A stretch of DNA of 64,000 bases from Halomonas sp. SSL-5 (lineage in GTDB: Bacteria > Pseudomonadota > Gammaproteobacteria > Pseudomonadales > Halomonadaceae): assembly GCF_030708455.1 (NCBI RefSeq), contig NZ_JAUYWF010000002.1, positions 310,001 through 374,000 of the forward strand. The letters run 5' to 3'. Positions 9,573 through 17,921 of the stretch are shown here, one piece after another (positions within the stretch are counted from its first letter, which is position 1; each line of letters starts with the position of its first letter). Made by a program: the position numbers and the translations under genes. The notes beneath the pieces are model-generated. The model did not search any database. It was not told where the DNA came from and worked only from the letters and a program-made list of their open reading frames with translations.

Positions 9573-9586
9573 CAAACTATCGTTTA
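9573..9586 (-). promoter_or_regulatory. Candidate PsrA-type fatty-acid regulator operator upstream of fadD
   Basis: CAAAC-TATC-GTTTA on the plus strand matches the PsrA consensus (G/C)AAAC-N(2-4)-GTTT(G/C) at all but the last base. It lies inside a wider inverted repeat, AAACGAT (9561-9567) and ATCGTTT (9579-9585). PsrA is a TetR-family repressor released by long-chain acyl-CoA that controls beta-oxidation genes in pseudomonads. The position, about 100 bases ahead of fadD, suits an operator. No psrA gene is in the window. Confidence 0.5.
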
Positions 9587-9603
9587 CATGCTCGAACCGG
9601 CGG

Positions 9604-10419
9604 CTATTCCAGCGACAATGCCGACGCCTCGCGACGGCCGAAGCGTGCCTGGATCAGGCCATCGCGCCACACCAGCAGCTCGCCGGGCGCCATGCGCTCC
9701 CACTCCTCGTTGTCGGTCAAGGGCTCGGTGGCGACCACCGAGACGACGTCGTGGGTGGTGGTGTGCTCGGCGAAGTTGACCGTCAGTTCCGCGTCCGACA
9801 GGCTCGCCCTGCCGAAGGGCGCGCGCCGGGTGATATGCGCCAGCTTCGTCGAACAGAAGGTGTAGAGATAGTCCCCGTCGGCGAGCAGCAGGTTGAACAC
9901 GCCCAGGCCGCGCAGCCGCTCGCAGAGCTGGTGCAGCAGCCGCCACAACCCCTGGCGCTGCTCGTCGTTGCCGGGCCGCTCGGGAAAGCGCCGACGCAGC
10001 TCGCCCAGCAGCCAGCAGAAGGCGTGCTCGCTGTCGGTGTCGCCGACTGGCCGGTAGGAGGTCAGCGGCAGCGACTGCCAGCCGGCGAGCTGGCCGTTGT
10101 GGGCGTAGCACCAGGGCTGGCCCCACATCTCGCGCACGAAGGGGTGGGTGTTGGCCAGGCGCACCTGCCCCACGTTGGCCTGACGGATATGGCTGATCAC
10201 GATATGCGACTTGATCGGGTAGTCGCAGATCAGCCGGGCGATGGGCGAGCGCACCGAGGGGTGCGGGTCGCGGAAGTCGCGATAGCCGCCCTCCTCGTAG
10301 AAGGCGATGCCCCAACCGTCGCGGTGCGGCCCGGTCCCCCCGCCACGGTGCAGGAAGCCGGTGAAGCTGAAGCAGATATCGGTCGGCACGTTGGCGCTCA
10401 TGCCCAGCAGTTCACACAT
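9604..10419 (-). CDS. Class II (Ntn-type) glutamine amidotransferase, YafJ family
   Basis: 271 residues. Mature class II amidotransferases need Cys at position 2 as N-terminal nucleophile, and this begins MCELLGMSANVP with Cys2 in place. Family motifs follow: HRGGGTGPHRDGWGIAFYE, SHIRQANVG, NTHPFVRE and YAHNGQL. E. coli YafJ is about the same size; its acceptor substrate is unknown, so only the glutaminase half-reaction can be stated. The start lies inside the last 8 bases of the vWA gene, so the two are translationally coupled. The link between a glutaminase-fold enzyme and a vWA envelope protein is not one I know. Confidence 0.9.
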   Translation of the reverse strand: MCELLGMSANVPTDICFSFTGFLHRGGGTGPHRDGWGIAFYEEGGYRDFRDPHPSVRSPIARLICDYPIKSHIVISHIRQANVGQVRLANTHPFVREMWGQPWCYAHNGQLAGWQSLPLTSYRPVGDTDSEHAFCWLLGELRRRFPERPGNDEQRQGLWRLLHQLCERLRGLGVFNLLLADGDYLYTFCSTKLAHITRRAPFGRASLSDAELTVNFAEHTTTHDVVSVVATEPLTDNEEWERMAPGELLVWRDGLIQARFGRREASALSLE

Positions 10420-12247
10420 GGGGATCCTCCCGATGGGCGCGGCGTCGCTGCTGGCGACGACCGCGCAGCATAAGCAGCAATAGTGCCATCAGCAGCAGGC
10501 CTCCGGCCACGGCCCAGGCCAGCGGCCGAGTGGCCAGTGCCGTGAGGCTCGGCAGCCAGCTCGTGCGCCAGCGCTCGACAGCGGCCGCGACGAGCTCGTT
10601 GAGGGTGGCGACGAAGCGCTCCACGGCGCCGCCGGGGGCCGCATCACCGACGCGACCGGCGCTGAGGTCCTGGTGGAAACGCTCGGCGGAGAGGTCGCCA
10701 TCCGCGGCGGCCAGGTCGAGGCCGGTGGCCGACTCGGCAAACAGCACCAGGCGTGGCAGGCGCAGCGCGTGGGTCTGCTCCCCCAGGCGCACCTCGGCGC
10801 CCAGCAGCAGCGGCTGGCTGACGCTGTCGTCCAGCTCGGGGAGCGCGATCGACCAGCGCCGCTCGCCCAGCGGCTCGACGGCGAGGCGATCACCGGCGAG
10901 CTCCGCCCAGGGGCGCGTATTGTCGTGACCCAGCTCGGGGTGACGCGCCGCCAGCACCACCCGCCGCGCCTCGGGCTCATGGCTGGCCACCAGGGGAGCC
11001 AGCAGGTTGATCGCCTGGACGCGCTGTCGGACAAAACCCTCGGCCTCGGCGCTGATCACCAGGCTGGCGGTGCCGGGCAGCGAAGGAGGCGGCAGCACCC
11101 CGCGGAAGCGCTCACCTTCACGCGCAAGCGGCGTCGCCGACTGCACCTCACCGTCGTCGGCGATGAGTTCGGCGCGCAGTGCGAGCCCCTCGAGTTCGCC
11201 ATCGAAGGGCAGGCCATTGCGCGCAAGCCACGCCTCCACCGGCAACGGGAAGCCCAGGAAGGCCGTGGCCGGCAACGGGGCGGTGCGCAGGGCCAGCGCC
11301 GAGGCCACCCCGATGCGGCTCCGGGGGGCGATCTCGCCCTGCACCCGCCACTCGCCCGGCATGGGCTCGGGCACCCGCAGCAGGTCGAAGCGCGGCTCCA
11401 CCTGCCAGCGCCCGCCCGGGGGCGGCGTGGCCACGCGATACTCGCTGCCATCCGGGGCCACCAGCACCAGCGGCTCGGCGCCCGGGTCGTGGAAGAGCAG
11501 CGCCGAGAAGGACTCGATGCCCGGCTCGATGCGAAAGCGCCCGCTCTCCAGGGGGATGCGGTCGGCGGGAAAGATGCGTTCGACGATATCCAGGAAGGCA
11601 CCCAGCAGGCTCTCGGGCGAGGCCACCAGGGCCGGCAGGCCACCGGTCGTGCGCGAGAGGGATTCGACCAGCGCCATGTCGGCCTGGTCGGAGAAGGCGA
11701 TGGCGTGGACGATCACGCCCTCGTCGGCCAGGCGCGGCGCCAGCTCATCGAGCAGTCGACGGCGCGAGGCGTCATCCACCTCGGGCTTGGCGCCACGCGA
11801 CGGCGGCAGGTCGATCACCCCATCGGTGAGCAGCACCAGATGACGCCAGCCATCCGCCTCGGCGGCCGCGGCGCGGCGCACCGCGGCCTCGATATCGGTA
11901 TAGGGCTGCACGCCCGCCAGGGCGGGACGCAGGGCCCGGGCCCGAGCGCGCCAGTCGGTATCCACCTCGCCCGGTGCGAGCGGGTTGGCCACCGTCTCGC
12001 CGAATGTCCACACGCCGGCAGCGGTCCCCTCGGGCAGCAGCGACACCAGCAGCTCCAGGGCACTAGCACTGAGCCGGTCGGGGTCATTGGCGCGCATGCT
12101 GCCGGAGACATCGATGATCACTCGAACCTCGGGGCGTCCCTCCACCGCCTGCGCCAAGGCGGCATGGGCCGGCATCAGGCACAGGCAGACGAGCGCCAGC
12201 CAGCCGCCGACACACCGTCCTGCGAAGCCCCAGGCTCTGCTGGCCAT
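10412..12247 (-). CDS. Exported von Willebrand factor A-domain protein with C-terminal membrane anchor
   Basis: 611 residues from ATG 12247, preceded by AAGGAGG at five bases; the longer frame uses a TTG that overlaps this site. A signal peptide (WLALVCLCLMPAHAALA) leads into a vWA domain (about 30-220) with an intact MIDAS start, DVSGSMRAN, and a late LLTDGVIDLP. Beta-rich, Ig-like material follows to about residue 540, then one transmembrane helix (LAWAVAGGLLLMALLLLML) and a short basic cytoplasmic tail. The layout implies a periplasmic metal-dependent adhesion or scaffold module tethered to the inner membrane. It sits between a small membrane protein upstream and the glutamine amidotransferase it overlaps. 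Specific function unknown. Confidence 0.85.
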   Translation of the reverse strand: MASRAWGFAGRCVGGWLALVCLCLMPAHAALAQAVEGRPEVRVIIDVSGSMRANDPDRLSASALELLVSLLPEGTAAGVWTFGETVANPLAPGEVDTDWRARARALRPALAGVQPYTDIEAAVRRAAAAEADGWRHLVLLTDGVIDLPPSRGAKPEVDDASRRRLLDELAPRLADEGVIVHAIAFSDQADMALVESLSRTTGGLPALVASPESLLGAFLDIVERIFPADRIPLESGRFRIEPGIESFSALLFHDPGAEPLVLVAPDGSEYRVATPPPGGRWQVEPRFDLLRVPEPMPGEWRVQGEIAPRSRIGVASALALRTAPLPATAFLGFPLPVEAWLARNGLPFDGELEGLALRAELIADDGEVQSATPLAREGERFRGVLPPPSLPGTASLVISAEAEGFVRQRVQAINLLAPLVASHEPEARRVVLAARHPELGHDNTRPWAELAGDRLAVEPLGERRWSIALPELDDSVSQPLLLGAEVRLGEQTHALRLPRLVLFAESATGLDLAAADGDLSAERFHQDLSAGRVGDAAPGGAVERFVATLNELVAAAVERWRTSWLPSLTALATRPLAWAVAGGLLLMALLLLMLRGRRQQRRRAHREDPHV

Positions 12248-12284
12248 CCTGGCCTCCTTGTTCAATCACCCCGGCCGATCACCC

Positions 12285-12713
12285 TTAGCCGATCACCGGC
12301 TCCCGGCGCTCGGCACCACGCCGATCGCCTGCATCATCTTCCTGCTCCTCCCTGACGCTTGCCACGCCGCGCCGCCTGCCGCGCCACCACAGCAGCAACC
12401 CGAAGGCGGCACCCAGCCCGGCGCCCAGCAGCGTCAGGGTCAGGGCCGGCATCAGCGCCCCGGCATTGCGCTCGAGGAAGGCCACCGTCGCCACGACCAC
12501 CGCCGGCGCCAGACCGGTGTAGACATCCCCCTCCTCGAGCAGCGGCAGGCGGAAGCGCGCCGGCATCCACATCACACCCGCGACCAGCCAGGTGATCGGC
12601 AGCCGCAGCAGTCGGGGCAGGAAGGCCAGGCCCAGGTAGCCGGTGAGCAACACCACCAGCGACAAGACGCCGTAGCTCAGCCATAGTAGGCTCATCGATT
12701 CGGTAATAGGCAT
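12285..12713 (-). CDS. Small integral membrane protein of unknown function
   Basis: 142 residues from ATG 12713, preceded by GAGG at five bases. I do not recognise the family. Hydrophobic segments lie near residues 7-30 (LLWLSYGVLSLVVLLTGYLG), about 38-50, and about 85-108 (ALMPALTLTLLGAGLGAAFG), separated by a loop with RFRLPLLEEGDVYTG and ending in a very basic then acidic cytoplasmic tail (RGRRRG..., EEQEDDAGD). It is first in an apparent operon with the vWA protein (38-base gap) and the amidotransferase, and is divergent from oligopeptidase B. Its context suggests an envelope role. Confidence 0.75.
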   Translation of the reverse strand: MPITESMSLLWLSYGVLSLVVLLTGYLGLAFLPRLLRLPITWLVAGVMWMPARFRLPLLEEGDVYTGLAPAVVVATVAFLERNAGALMPALTLTLLGAGLGAAFGLLLWWRGRRRGVASVREEQEDDAGDRRGAERREPVIG

Positions 12714-12758
12714 TGCCACCTCACTTTTCTCTCATCCGAGTATGGTACATCTCGCGCC

Positions 12759-14846
12759 ATGAAAGCACAGCCGCCGCAGCACCCCGAGCGCCCCCTTTCC
12801 TCTCCGATTGCCCGCTTCCGTCGCCCGGACGACCCCGAGTGGCACTGGCTGGAGGAGCGCGAGGACTCGCGGGTCGCCGGTTTCCTGGAGGCCGCCAACC
12901 GCGAATGCGATGCCTGGTTCGCGCCACTGGAGGCACTGGTCGAGCGCCTCTATCACGGCCACCTGGCGCGTCGCGAGCTCGCCGTCCATGGCCTGCGCAC
13001 CCCGCTTGACCACTATACTTACTGGAGCGAGACCGCCGCCGATGCCGACTACCCGGTATGGTGGCGCCACCCCAACGGCAAGCCCGGCCGCGCCGCGCCC
13101 TTCCTCGATCTCGAGGCCCGCGCCACGGCCCATGACTTCCTCGAGCTCGGCGACATGGCCCTGTCGCCCGACGAGCGCTGGCTGGCCTGGACCGAGGACA
13201 CCACCGGCGACGAGATGTTTGACCTCTTCCTGGCCCGGCTCCCGGACGGCGAGCCGGTGCGCCTGCTGGAGGGCATCGGCGCCGAACTGAGCTGGGCCGA
13301 GGACAATGCCACCCTGCTGTTCACCCGCTACGACGCCACCCAGCGCCCCGAGAGCGTGTGGCGCCTGGGGCTGGCCGAAGGCGAGGCGGACGAGCCCGTG
13401 CTGGTGCTGCGCGAGGAGGACCCCGAGTTCTGGCTGGGGCTGGGCAAGACCCGTTCCCGGGAGTGGCTGGTGCTGGAGAGCGCCTCCAAGGACACCAGCG
13501 AGTGCCACCTGATTCCGGCCCGGTCCCCGGCCACGCCGCCGCGCTGTTTCCGCCCCCGGGAGAGCGGCGTGGAGCTCGCCCTGGACCACCGTCCCGGCCA
13601 CTTCTACCTGCTGCACAATCGCGGCGCGCCCCATTTTCGCCTCGACCGGTTGGCGGAATCGCACCTCGCCAGCGCCGCCGACGCCGAGCGCTGGCAGCCG
13701 CTGGTCGCCCACCGCGACAATCATACCCTGGAGGGGGTCGACGCCTTCGACTGGGGGGTGGTGATCACCGAACGCGACCATGACGAGGCCCAGGTGCACC
13801 TGAGGGTCATGGAGTTCGACCCCGACCACGCCGTTACCCGGGACGAGCGGCTGCCGCTGCCGGAGACGCCCTGCAGCCTGGCGCTGGGCGACGAGCCCCA
13901 CTTCGACAGCCGCCGCCTACGCCTGCGCGAGGAGTCCTTCGTGCTGCCGGTCAGCTGGATCGAGCACGACCTGGACAGCGGGGCGCGCCGCCTGCTCAAG
14001 CAGCAGCCGATCCACGGCGACCTAACGCCCGAGCAGCTGACCTGCGAGCGGCTCTGGGCGACCTCCCACGACGGTGAGCGCATCCCGGTCTCGGTGGTGA
14101 TGCGCGCCGACCTGGTCGGTCACCCGCTCCCGACCCTGCTCTACGGCTACGGCGCCTACGGCGAGGTGCTCGACCCCTGGTTCTCGGTGGCCCGCCTGGA
14201 GCTGCTCTCCCGCGGCGTCGCCTTCGCCGTGGCCCATGTGCGTGGCGGCGGCGACCGCGGAGAACCCTGGTACCTGGCCGGCAAGCTCGAGCACAAGGCC
14301 AACAGCTTCCGCGATTTCCTGGCCGCGCGTGACGCCCTGGTGGAGCACGGCATCGGCGACGGCGAGCGCATCGCCGCCTACGGCGCCAGCGCCGGCGGCC
14401 TGCTGGTCGGCGCCAGCCTCAACCTGGCGCCGGAGGCCTTCTGCGCGGCGGTGCTCGACGTGCCCTTCGTGGACGTCCTGCGCACCATGGAGAACCCCGA
14501 CCTGCCGCTGACCACCGCCGAATACACCGAGTGGGGCAACCCCGACGACCCCGATGCCCGGCGGCGCATCGGCGCCTACTCGCCGCTGGACAACCTCGCC
14601 GAGGCCCCCTACCCCACGCTGTTCCTGCAGGGCAGCTGGCACGACACCCGGGTGCCCTACTGGGAGCCCGCCAAGCTCTACGCGCGCCTCACCGAGCTGG
14701 GCTCCGCCCGCGGGCCGGTGCTGTTGCGCACCGACATGGCCGCCGGCCACGGCGGTGCCTCGGGGCGTTTCAAGGCGTGGCACGACGGCGCCCGCCAGGA
14801 CGCCTACATCCTCTGGGCGCTGGGCGTGGTGCCTCTCGAAGGCTAG
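12759..14846 (+). CDS. ptrB: Oligopeptidase B (S9A prolyl-oligopeptidase family)
   Basis: 695 residues, close to E. coli OpB (686). The first ~410 residues form the beta-propeller cap; the C-terminal alpha/beta-hydrolase carries the triad Ser544 (YGASAGG), Asp629 (HDTRVPYWE) and His664 (AGHGGASGRF), with spacing matching E. coli Ser532/Asp617/His652. It cleaves short peptides after basic residues in the cytoplasm and has no signal peptide. Conserved YGYGAYG and HVRGGGDRGEPWY agree. The start ATG has no obvious Shine-Dalgarno sequence; the 45-base gap to the divergent membrane-protein gene must hold both promoters. It converges on ycgN across a GC-rich hairpin. Confidence 0.93.
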   Translation: MKAQPPQHPERPLSSPIARFRRPDDPEWHWLEEREDSRVAGFLEAANRECDAWFAPLEALVERLYHGHLARRELAVHGLRTPLDHYTYWSETAADADYPVWWRHPNGKPGRAAPFLDLEARATAHDFLELGDMALSPDERWLAWTEDTTGDEMFDLFLARLPDGEPVRLLEGIGAELSWAEDNATLLFTRYDATQRPESVWRLGLAEGEADEPVLVLREEDPEFWLGLGKTRSREWLVLESASKDTSECHLIPARSPATPPRCFRPRESGVELALDHRPGHFYLLHNRGAPHFRLDRLAESHLASAADAERWQPLVAHRDNHTLEGVDAFDWGVVITERDHDEAQVHLRVMEFDPDHAVTRDERLPLPETPCSLALGDEPHFDSRRLRLREESFVLPVSWIEHDLDSGARRLLKQQPIHGDLTPEQLTCERLWATSHDGERIPVSVVMRADLVGHPLPTLLYGYGAYGEVLDPWFSVARLELLSRGVAFAVAHVRGGGDRGEPWYLAGKLEHKANSFRDFLAARDALVEHGIGDGERIAAYGASAGGLLVGASLNLAPEAFCAAVLDVPFVDVLRTMENPDLPLTTAEYTEWGNPDDPDARRRIGAYSPLDNLAEAPYPTLFLQGSWHDTRVPYWEPAKLYARLTELGSARGPVLLRTDMAAGHGGASGRFKAWHDGARQDAYILWALGVVPLEG

Positions 14847-14860
14847 CCTGCTACACAACA

Positions 14861-14884
14861 GGGGGGAGCCGAGGGCTGCCCCCC
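14861..14884. terminator. Hairpin between convergent ptrB and ycgN
   Basis: GGGGGGAGCC pairs with GGCT and CCCCCC around a GAG loop, one bulged G. It lies between two converging stops (14846 and 14892), where a shared bidirectional terminator is expected. Neither side has a real T-tract, so strength is uncertain. Confidence 0.5.
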
Positions 14885-14891
14885 GGGACAA

Positions 14892-15338
14892 TCAATCGAT
14901 GGGGATCACCGCGATGATATGGTCCTCGTACTGCTCCTCGGGGACCCCGCGGCTGGAGACGGCGAAGCTGCGCACGCTGACGCCCTTGCGATGGACTCGC
15001 TCGGGGTCGCCGCTGAGCAGCGGATGCCAGGCGGCCAGCTTGCGCCCCTCGGCGACCCGACGATAGGCGCAGGAGTGAGGCAGCCAGCGAAACTCGTCCA
15101 CCCGCTCCGGGGTCAGCCGGGTACACTCCGGCACCCGTTCCAGACGATTGGGATAGTCGCTGCAGCGGCAGCTGTGAATATCCAGCAGCTCGCAGGCCAG
15201 GTTGAGCACCGCCAGTTCGCCGGTCTCGTCGTCCTGGAACTTGAGCAGGCAGCACTGGCCGCAGCCATCGCAAAGCGCCTCCCACTCCTCGGCGGTGAGC
15301 TCCTCGAGGGGATACTGCTCCCAGAACCGCTCTCGCAT
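14892..15338 (-). CDS. ycgN: YcgN-family cysteine-cluster protein (UPF0260)
   Basis: 148 residues with the family cluster CDGCGQCC near residue 23-30 and further cysteines at CELLDIHSCRCSDYPNRLERVPEC, probably binding a metal or Fe-S centre (CxxCxxCC class); the role is not established. Length and motifs match E. coli YcgN (about 150). The start abuts the ycgL stop at 15338, and the order rnd-ycgL-ycgN is a conserved gammaproteobacterial arrangement, so this is the last gene of that operon. Confidence 0.92.
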   Translation of the reverse strand: MRERFWEQYPLEELTAEEWEALCDGCGQCCLLKFQDDETGELAVLNLACELLDIHSCRCSDYPNRLERVPECTRLTPERVDEFRWLPHSCAYRRVAEGRKLAAWHPLLSGDPERVHRKGVSVRSFAVSSRGVPEEQYEDHIIAVIPID

Positions 15339-15649
15339 CAGTACCTCGCCTCGGTGGGGGTGCGGTAGAGATCCAACAGGTACTCCTCCTTGGCCGGCGG
15401 CATCTGCAGGTAGAACCCCTTGTCGCGGATCGCCTGCATCACCTCGGCGGCGCTGGCGCGGCCCAGCCGCTTCTCGGGACTGAGGATCAGCGTCATGGCC
15501 GGCTGCGGCTTGCCGAAGCGCTCAAGCAGCGGCGCGGGGACGCGTTCCACGCCCTCGCGCTTGTCGACGAAGAGATACATCCCCTCCATGCGCGGGCTCT
15601 TGAACACCTGGCACAGCAACCGGTTGCCGGACATGCGGTCGTCACTCAT
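15338..15649 (-). CDS. ycgL: YcgL-domain protein
   Basis: 103 residues matching the YcgL fold, a small alpha/beta protein of unknown activity: LLCQVFKSPRMEGMYLFVDKREG at the N-terminus, the LERFGKPQPAMTLILSPEKRLGRA core, and GFYLQMPP near the end. Overlaps the stop of rnd by four bases (ATGA) and is followed directly by ycgN, so it is translationally coupled in the middle of the operon. Confidence 0.93.
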   Translation of the reverse strand: MSDDRMSGNRLLCQVFKSPRMEGMYLFVDKREGVERVPAPLLERFGKPQPAMTLILSPEKRLGRASAAEVMQAIRDKGFYLQMPPAKEEYLLDLYRTPTEARY

Positions 15650-16773
15650 CGGGGCAACTCCTCGAGGGCCTGAGTCAGGCCGGCATTCAGGCGCTCGCCG
15701 CGCCAGCCTTCGGGCAACGGCAGGGCCTCCCCCTCCAGGTGGGCGGTGAGCAGCGCCTCAAGGTCGCGGCGGCGCAGCAGCACCTCCGGGGCCAGGCCCA
15801 GGGCCTCGGCCTCGGCGTTGACCACCTTCTTCAGCGCCTTGATACCGCGCTTGAACTCGGGCGCCATGGGCGACGGCAGCTCGCGCGGCAACTCGCCCTC
15901 ATCGAGGTGACGAGCCTCGGCTACCAGGGCCAGCAGGGTATCGCCGTCGCGCTTGACCAGGCTCGGCTTGACGTCCTCGATGCGCGCCAGCTCGTGGCGA
16001 TTCCCGGGCATCGCCTCGGCGATGGCGAACAGCACCCGGTCGTGGACCAGCCAGCCCCGCGGCAGGTTGCGGGCACGCGCCTCACCCTCACGCCAGGTGG
16101 TCAGCCGTCGGTAGGCCTCGATCTGACGAGGCGCCAGGCGCCACAGCTGGCGCTGACGCAGGTACCACTGGCCGTCGGCGGCCAGGCTGCGCTCGGCCTG
16201 GGCCAGCATCGCCTCACCGTCGGCGGCCAGCCACTCGCGGCGCCCCAGGCGCTCGAGCTCGCGGCACTGCTGTTCCCACACCTGTACCAGGTAGACCACG
16301 TCCAGGGCGGCGTACTGGCGCTGGGTCTCGGAGAGCGGGCGCGCCAGCCAGTCGGAGCGGGTCTCGTCCTTGGGCAGGCTCTCGCCGACCCAGTGCTCCA
16401 CCAGCTTCTGATAGCCCATGGCGGGGTTGTCGCCGAGCAGGCCCTGGGCAGCCTGGGTATCCACCAGCGGTCGCGGGGTCACCCCGGCCCAGCGCGTGAA
16501 CACTTCCAGGTCCTCGCTTGCCGCATGCAGCAGCTTGCGCGGCCCCTCGGCCAGCAGGCGCCGGAAGGCATCGGTGCAGGCCACGGCCTGGGGGTCGACC
16601 AGCCAGGCCGGGCCTCCGGCGGAGAACTGGATCAGTGCCGGCACCGGGTAGAAGGTGTTCTCGCGGAAGAATTCGGTATCCAGGGCGATGACGTCGGCAT
16701 CCATCACCGCCTCGCAGGCGGCATCCAGGGCCTCGGGGGTATCGATCCAGTGAATCTCGGGGGTCAGGGGCAT
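15646..16773 (-). CDS. rnd: Ribonuclease D
   Basis: 375 residues, matching E. coli RNase D. The DEDDy exonuclease domain spans about 1-195: DTEF (exo I), the exo II stretch LLHAASEDLEVF, and exo III with YAALDVVYL. Two HRDC regions follow, about 205-285 and 295-370. It trims the 3' ends of tRNA precursors and other stable RNAs. First gene of the rnd-ycgL-ycgN operon, separated from recR by 42 bases, so a recR-to-rnd read-through is possible. Confidence 0.95.
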   Translation of the reverse strand: MPLTPEIHWIDTPEALDAACEAVMDADVIALDTEFFRENTFYPVPALIQFSAGGPAWLVDPQAVACTDAFRRLLAEGPRKLLHAASEDLEVFTRWAGVTPRPLVDTQAAQGLLGDNPAMGYQKLVEHWVGESLPKDETRSDWLARPLSETQRQYAALDVVYLVQVWEQQCRELERLGRREWLAADGEAMLAQAERSLAADGQWYLRQRQLWRLAPRQIEAYRRLTTWREGEARARNLPRGWLVHDRVLFAIAEAMPGNRHELARIEDVKPSLVKRDGDTLLALVAEARHLDEGELPRELPSPMAPEFKRGIKALKKVVNAEAEALGLAPEVLLRRRDLEALLTAHLEGEALPLPEGWRGERLNAGLTQALEELPR

Positions 16774-16815
16774 CGGGGATCCGGTGGTGGTGAAAGGGGT
16801 AGCGTCAGGGTGGAA

Positions 16816-17421
16816 TCAGTCGCCCTGGAAGGGCAGGCGGCCGTTGAAGGCGCGGCTCAGGGTGCCGCCGTCGACATACTCGAGCTCGCCGCCCATGGGC
16901 ACGCCATAGGCCAGGCGCGACAGGCGCACGCCGTGGGCCATGAGCTGGGCGGCCATGTAATGGGCCGTGGCCTCGCCTTCCACCGTGGGGTTGGTGGCGA
17001 GGATTACCTCCTCGACGCCCCCCTCGGCCACGCGCGCCTCGAGGGCGTCGAGGCCCAGGTCCTCGGGGCCGATGCCGTCCAGGGGCGAGAGGTGGCCATG
17101 GAGCACGAAGTAGCGACCGCGATAGCCGCCGGCCTCCTCGATGGCGAGCTGGTCGGCGGGCGACTCCACCACACAGAGCAGGGCGTCGTCGCGACGCGCA
17201 CTCTCGCACAGCGCGCAGACCTCCTCCTCGGTCAGGGTGCGGCAGCGCCGACAGTAGCCGACCCGCTCCAGCGCATCGTCGAGTACCGCGGCCAAGCGGC
17301 GCCCACCGTCACGGTCGCGCTCGAGCAGGTGCATGGCCATGCGCTGGGCGGTCTTGGGCCCCACGCCGGGCAGCACCCGCAGCGACTCCATCAACTTCTC
17401 GACGAGAGGAGAAAAACTCAT
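16816..17421 (-). CDS. recR: Recombination mediator RecR
   Basis: 201 residues from ATG 17421 ([23 protein letters not shown]), the start that fits E. coli RecR; the longer frame adds seven unrelated residues. A helix-hairpin-helix ([17 protein letters not shown]), a C4 zinc finger ([16 protein letters not shown]) and a TOPRIM domain with LCVVESPAD are in order. RecR works with RecO and RecF to load RecA on single-stranded gaps. The dnaX-ybaB-recR order is conserved, but here a 150-base interval with a repeat-like sequence separates ybaB and recR. Confidence 0.96.
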   Translation of the reverse strand: MSFSPLVEKLMESLRVLPGVGPKTAQRMAMHLLERDRDGGRRLAAVLDDALERVGYCRRCRTLTEEEVCALCESARRDDALLCVVESPADQLAIEEAGGYRGRYFVLHGHLSPLDGIGPEDLGLDALEARVAEGGVEEVILATNPTVEGEATAHYMAAQLMAHGVRLSRLAYGVPMGGELEYVDGGTLSRAFNGRLPFQGD

Positions 17422-17442
17422 AAAAGGGGTCTCATCTGGCAC

Positions 17443-17571
17443 GAGCTGAAACGAGGCGTGCGAAGATCAGGCAAGGCAAAATTCCTCGAGGGCGCGGAGT
17501 TTACGGTAGTAAATGAGCACTCGAGAGGGATTTTAACGCCGCATGATCGAGCGCAGGCCGATTCAGCCGTG
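17443..17571. repeat. Non-coding interval between ybaB and recR with repeat-like composition
   Basis: The interval lacks an open frame and contains the interrupted palindrome TTTAC-GGTA-GTAAA (about 17499-17512), flanked by CTCGAGG and ACTCGAG. It is unlike the coding DNA around it and resembles short dispersed intergenic sequences seen in several gammaproteobacteria. It splits an otherwise tight ybaB-recR pair. Assignment as a repeat is inference from form. Confidence 0.35.
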
Positions 17572-17901
17572 TCAGAACGGCATCTTGAAACCGGGCGGCA
17601 AGTTCAGGCCGGCGGTCGCCTCTTCCATCTTGGCCTTGGAGTTGGCCTCGACCTTGCGGACGGCATCGTTCACCGCGGCGGCCAGCAGGTCCTCGAGCAG
17701 CTCCTTGTCCTCTTCCATGACGCTCTGGTCGATGTCCACCTTGCTGATATCGTGGCGGCCATTCATGGTGACCTTGACCATGCCCGCGCCCGCCTCGCCC
17801 AGCACCTCGGCGCGGGCGACCTCCTCCTGGACGCGCTGCATCTTCTCCTGCATTTCCTGGGCCTGCTTCATGATGTTGCCCATTCCACCCTTGTTGAACA
17901 T
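17572..17901 (-). CDS. ybaB: YbaB/EbfC nucleoid-associated DNA-binding protein
   Basis: 109 residues, the family length. Begins [22 protein letters not shown], the conserved amphipathic helix, followed by [17 protein letters not shown], the beta core that dimerises into a DNA-gripping tweezer, and ends [10 protein letters not shown]. Binds DNA with little specificity and is associated with dnaX and recR in most gammaproteobacteria. Lies 20 bases downstream of the dnaX stop, with AGAGAGGACACACC ahead of the ATG. Confidence 0.95.
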   Translation of the reverse strand: MFNKGGMGNIMKQAQEMQEKMQRVQEEVARAEVLGEAGAGMVKVTMNGRHDISKVDIDQSVMEEDKELLEDLLAAAVNDAVRKVEANSKAKMEEATAGLNLPPGFKMPF

Positions 17902-17921
17902 GGTGTGTCCTCTCTGGTTGT

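Noticed and set aside
12713..12746. TTGCCA/TATGGT as promoter for ptrB
   Set aside because: The spacer is 22 bases, too long for a sigma-70 promoter, so I do not report it as a feature.
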